NCBI GenBank assembly: GCA_965365465.1
Contig: CBDUBU010000023.1
Coordinates: forward strand, 1-25,216
Length of the DNA: 25,216 nucleotides
Direction: 5' to 3'
Origin: CBDUBU01 sp965365465
GTDB taxonomy: Bacteria; Bacteroidota; Rhodothermia; Rhodothermales; DASSAV01
The position numbers were made by a program, and so were the translations under genes. A model generated the notes under the pieces. That model saw only the letters and a list, made by a program, of their open reading frames with translations, was not told where the DNA came from and searched no databases. This document shows positions 22,795-25,216 of this stretch, piece after piece (positions within the stretch are counted from its first letter, which is position 1; every line of letters starts with the position of its first letter).

Positions 22795-23954
22795 ACTTCC
22801 TGCCGGCGCTCCGGGCGCTCGGTCATGAGGTCTTTTTTTTCGATTCTTACAACAAGACGCGCTATCATAACTTTGCCGCAGTGAACCGCGCCCTGCTGGA
22901 AAAGGTGGAGTCTCTGCAGCCGGATGTGATCCTGGCTGTGCAGCACATTTACGAGATCTGGATCGAAACATGGCGGCTGATACGGAAGGCCGGGATCGGA
23001 ACGACGATAAACTGGATGACCGACGATTCCTGGAAGTACGGTCAGTTCTCGCGCTTTTTAGCGCCGTGTTTCGATGCCGTAGCAACGACCTATCGCACAG
23101 CGCTCGACCGTTACAGATCGGATGGATATGAACATGCCATCCAGACGCAGTGGGCGGCAAGTACGGCTTCGATGCAGCAACCGATACGTGCTGCCGACTG
23201 CACCTATCCGGTCTCTTTTGTAGGTACGGCGCACGGAAACCGTAAGGCTACGGTGGAGCGCCTTAGAAAAGACGGGATCGAGGTTTCCTGCTTTGGTTAC
23301 GGGTGGCCTTCAGGTCCGGTCCAGGCCGAGGCTATTCCTGAGATCATCCGCAGTTCGGTAATCAGCCTCAATTTTGCCAACACCCCTTCGCAGGCGCACA
23401 GTTGGTTGCCCCGCGAAGTGAACCAGATCAAGGCGCGCCTCTTCGAAGCGCCGGGCGCCGGAGGCTTTCTTCTCACCGAAGCAGCCCCGGATTTGTCCCG
23501 GTATTATGTGCCTGGAAAAGAGGTCGCTACGTTTGACGGGTATGCAGAACTGGCGAGCCGGATCAGGCATTACCTCGCCCACCCCCGGGAGCGGGACGAG
23601 ATTGCCCTGGCGGGGTATGAACGTACGCGCCGGGAGCATACATATGAGCATCGCTTTGCGGAGGTGCTGGATTTTGCCTGTGAACGATCCGGAAAAAGAC
23701 TGTCGTTCGCCCCATTAGCAGCACGAGGCTGCGTGGACTGGGCTTCTTTCGAGGAGGTATGCCGGAGGCATCGGTTGACGGAGACGCTAAAAGTGGCAAG
23801 GGCTGCGCTCAGGAAAGGATGCCGGCTCGTCTGGGGCAAAGAGCGTGCAGAGCGTGCAGCCCGGCGCATCACCTACGAGCTTAGCTGGCGGTTATGCGGC
23901 GCCCGGACCTATCAGGCGGAGGGCTTGCCCGGTCGTATGTTTTACATCCTTTAA
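22722..23954 (+). CDS. CgeB-like glycosyltransferase (GT-B, Glyco_trans_1_2 type)
   Basis: A 410-residue protein. The N-terminal half starts MRILCVFGRYNYGDPARG, with GYEYVNFLPALRALGHEVFF and VILAVQHIYEIWIETWRLI, the pattern seen in CgeB/YkvP-type glycosyltransferases. The middle has INWMTDDSWKYGQFSR, in which Asp residues often follow a short loop in this family. The C-terminal half has FVGTAHGNRKATVERL, then ISLNFANTPSQ, QIKARLFEAPGAGGFLLTE (about 236-254, donor binding), FDGYAELASRIRHYLAH and REHTYEHRFAEVLDF. The last ~80 residues are basic and may bind the membrane. It overlaps the wzy end by 73 bp. The sugar it transfers is unknown. The plus-strand genes around it belong to the same glycan pathway. 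Confidence 0.85.
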   Translation: MRILCVFGRYNYGDPARGEGYEYVNFLPALRALGHEVFFFDSYNKTRYHNFAAVNRALLEKVESLQPDVILAVQHIYEIWIETWRLIRKAGIGTTINWMTDDSWKYGQFSRFLAPCFDAVATTYRTALDRYRSDGYEHAIQTQWAASTASMQQPIRAADCTYPVSFVGTAHGNRKATVERLRKDGIEVSCFGYGWPSGPVQAEAIPEIIRSSVISLNFANTPSQAHSWLPREVNQIKARLFEAPGAGGFLLTEAAPDLSRYYVPGKEVATFDGYAELASRIRHYLAHPRERDEIALAGYERTRREHTYEHRFAEVLDFACERSGKRLSFAPLAARGCVDWASFEEVCRRHRLTETLKVARAALRKGCRLVWGKERAERAARRITYELSWRLCGARTYQAEGLPGRMFYIL

Positions 23955-24003
23955 TGTGTGAGTGTGCAAAAGGGCGTTGTTCAAAGAAGAGGTCGTAAAC
24001 TGC

Positions 24004-24009
24004 GAGGTG
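24004..24009 (+). promoter_or_regulatory. Ribosome binding site pointing to a start at ATA 24014
   Basis: GAGGTG ends four bases before the ATA at 24014, almost the same arrangement as the GGAGGTG before the rmlC TTG. It is 28 bases from the first ATG at 24038, too far to serve that codon. Confidence 0.6.
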
Positions 24010-24013
24010 TCCT

Positions 24014-24895
24014 ATAGAACCTCTCATCAGTGTCGCCATGGCCGTGCGCGACGCAGGCGCCACGCTGGAAAAGGCTGTCTGCTCCATCTGTATGCAGACC
24101 TGCCCGAATTGGGAACTGCTGCTTATCGATGATGGATCCACAGATGAGACGGCCGCCGTTGCCGGAAGCTTCCGTGACGAGCGCATACGCTTCTTGTCGG
24201 ACGGTAAATGGATCGGGCAGTCCGAGCGTCTGAACCAGGCGATTGCCTTGAGCCGGGGAAGGTATCTGGCGCGGATGGATGGGGATGATGTCTGCTATCC
24301 CGAACGATTTGCAAAGCAGGTCCAGTTTCTGGAAGAGAACAGAGAGGTAGATCTTTTAGGAACACAGATGATGGTATTTCGCGGCGAGGGCATTCCTGTA
24401 GGCAAGCGGGATGCTCCGGAGCGGCACGAGATGATCTGCAAAAGGCCGACAGGAGGATTCCGTATGTTCCATCCTACGTTCATGGGGCGCATCGAATGGT
24501 TCAGGAAGCACGAATATGCTGGAAAAGTGTTGAAAACTCAGGACCAGGAGTTGCTCCTGCGCTCCTATCGCACCGGCGCCTTTGCAAACCTGCCTGAGAT
24601 TCTCCTGGGTTATCGGGAAGACCACCTGAACCTCCATAAAATCCTGAGCAGCCGCAAAGAATTTACACAAAGCTTGCTGCGTGAATTCAATGCCCGTAAA
24701 CGGTGGGATCTCTCGATTGCAGCGCTGGCTGAGCAAATGGCAAAGGGAATGCTCGACGTTATAGCTGTAGGTACGGGTCTCAATTATCATCTGCTCCGGC
24801 ATAGAGCAGGCAGCGCCAGCGAGGAGGAGAAAGCGCACTGGCGTGCGTTGTGGGAAACGCTTGCATCAGAGAAGCATGGGCAGGAGAACATTTAG
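24014..24895 (+). CDS. Family 2 glycosyltransferase with probable ATA start codon
   Basis: About 293 residues when read from ATA 24014. The N-terminus is then EPLISVAMAVRDAGATLEKAV, followed by NWELLLIDDGSTDETAAV (Asp39-Asp40), SRGRYLARMDGDDVCYPERF (metal-binding Asp motif, ~87-92) and RFAKQVQFLEEN. MFHPTFMGRIEWFRKH and KTQDQELLLRS (catalytic-base region) complete a GT-A enzyme. The first ATG (24038) would remove the ISV strand that begins every family 2 fold, and no ATG, GTG or TTG lies between the in-frame stop at 23996 and 24038. A GAGGTG site sits just before ATA. Either ATA is used, or the start codon has mutated from ATG, or one base is misread. The gene is 59 bp after the CgeB-like gene and overlaps the next by 20 bp. 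Confidence 0.85.
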   Translation: MEPLISVAMAVRDAGATLEKAVCSICMQTCPNWELLLIDDGSTDETAAVAGSFRDERIRFLSDGKWIGQSERLNQAIALSRGRYLARMDGDDVCYPERFAKQVQFLEENREVDLLGTQMMVFRGEGIPVGKRDAPERHEMICKRPTGGFRMFHPTFMGRIEWFRKHEYAGKVLKTQDQELLLRSYRTGAFANLPEILLGYREDHLNLHKILSSRKEFTQSLLREFNARKRWDLSIAALAEQMAKGMLDVIAVGTGLNYHLLRHRAGSASEEEKAHWRALWETLASEKHGQENI

Positions 24896-25216
24896 CATAT
24901 CCCGAGCAAATCAGTGGACGAGTCGCCTGCTTTTCGTCGTCAACCACACAGACTTTTTTCTTTCGCATCGTCTTCCTGTGGCGCTGGCCGCACGGGAAGC
25001 AGGTTATGAAGTACATGTGGCGACCGGCTCGAGCGCGGCTGCCGCGCAGCTTGCCAGGTATGGACTGCCCTGGCATGAACTGCCTCTGGAGCCGGGGGGC
25101 ATGAACCCCCTGGAAGAGATTCGTCTCTTCATCCACCTGTGCAGGTTCTACCGCGAATTGCAGCCGGACATCGTGCATCATGTAACCATAAAGCCTGTGC
25201 TCTACGGCGGGCTGGC
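24876..25216 (+). CDS. Family 4 glycosyltransferase, N-terminal part (3' end outside window)
   Basis: An open frame without a stop that reaches the window edge, so only 113 residues are seen. After a short start (MGRRTFSISRANQWTSR) it reads LLFVVNHTDFFLSHRLPVAL, then AREAGYEVHVATGSS, GLPWHELPLEPGGMNPLEE and YRELQPDIVHHVTIKPVLYG. This is the acceptor-side half of a family 4 GT-B enzyme. The PDIVHHVTIKPVLYG segment is highly characteristic of a subgroup in O-antigen clusters; the subgroup's sugar I cannot name with confidence. ATG 24876 is the only suitable start in frame before the first strand; it overlaps the previous gene by 20 bp and follows AGAGAAG, a modest ribosome binding site. The donor half is beyond the window. 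Confidence 0.85.
   Translation, partial: MGRRTFSISRANQWTSRLLFVVNHTDFFLSHRLPVALAAREAGYEVHVATGSSAAAAQLARYGLPWHELPLEPGGMNPLEEIRLFIHLCRFYRELQPDIVHHVTIKPVLYGGL

Noticed and set aside
1..25216. CRISPR arrays, tRNA or rRNA genes, transposases, integrases, phage genes
   Set aside because: I looked on both strands and saw no regularly spaced repeats, no tRNA-like cloverleaf, and no protein of these kinds.

Overview
The window is about 25 kb of GC-rich bacterial DNA (roughly 60% GC by eye). It is almost entirely a surface-polysaccharide / O-antigen-type biosynthesis locus. The organism is most likely a member of the Bacteroidota in the wide sense, and a Rhodothermia-like lineage fits best. The reasons are a 1,623-residue C25 peptidase of the PorU/PorU2 type with a type IX secretion-like C-terminal tail, a UpxY-like NusG paralogue in the polysaccharide operon, and GC content well above ordinary Bacteroides or Flavobacterium. 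This placement is inference; there is no rRNA or other phylogenetic marker in the window.

Left part (1-13191). The C-terminal end of a family 4 glycosyltransferase (+) runs into the end of the PorU-like gene (-). Two minus-strand gene sets follow. One reads FemAB-like acyltransferase, then membrane-anchored UDP-sugar 4,6-dehydratase (PglF/WbpM type), then glycosyltransferase. The other reads DegT-type aminotransferase, then PglC-type phosphoglycosyl transferase, then glycosyltransferase. A plus-strand methyltransferase sits between them. Dehydratase, aminotransferase and phosphoglycosyl transferase together resemble the start of a Pgl-like pathway that makes a 4-amino-4,6-dideoxy sugar and loads it on undecaprenyl phosphate.

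Right part (13613-25216). A long plus-strand series, probably one or a few operons, contains Wzc-type tyrosine autokinase, UpxY-like antiterminator, short SLBB protein, RmlA, RmlC, Wzx flippase, family 2 glycosyltransferase, Wzy-like polymerase, CgeB-like glycosyltransferase, a second family 2 glycosyltransferase and the start of a family 4 glycosyltransferase cut by the window edge. This is a Wzx/Wzy-dependent assembly line. A divergent 421-bp intergenic region (13192-13612) separates the two parts and carries inverted repeats with a shared CCTTG/CAAGG half-site.

I see no tRNA, rRNA, CRISPR array, insertion sequence or phage gene. The most unusual points are: a glycosyltransferase split by a one-base frameshift (5490-6741); a family 2 glycosyltransferase whose homology and Shine-Dalgarno point to an ATA start codon (24014); a dehydratase lacking the usual middle nucleotide-binding domain and with Leu in place of the Met/Tyr of its active site; a 9-G tract inside wzc; and a FemAB-like enzyme in the place where an amino-sugar N-acyltransferase would be expected. 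I do not see a clearly new system. The possible link between the PorU-like protein, the amino-sugar genes and the FemAB-like gene is the best candidate for one, and it is speculative.
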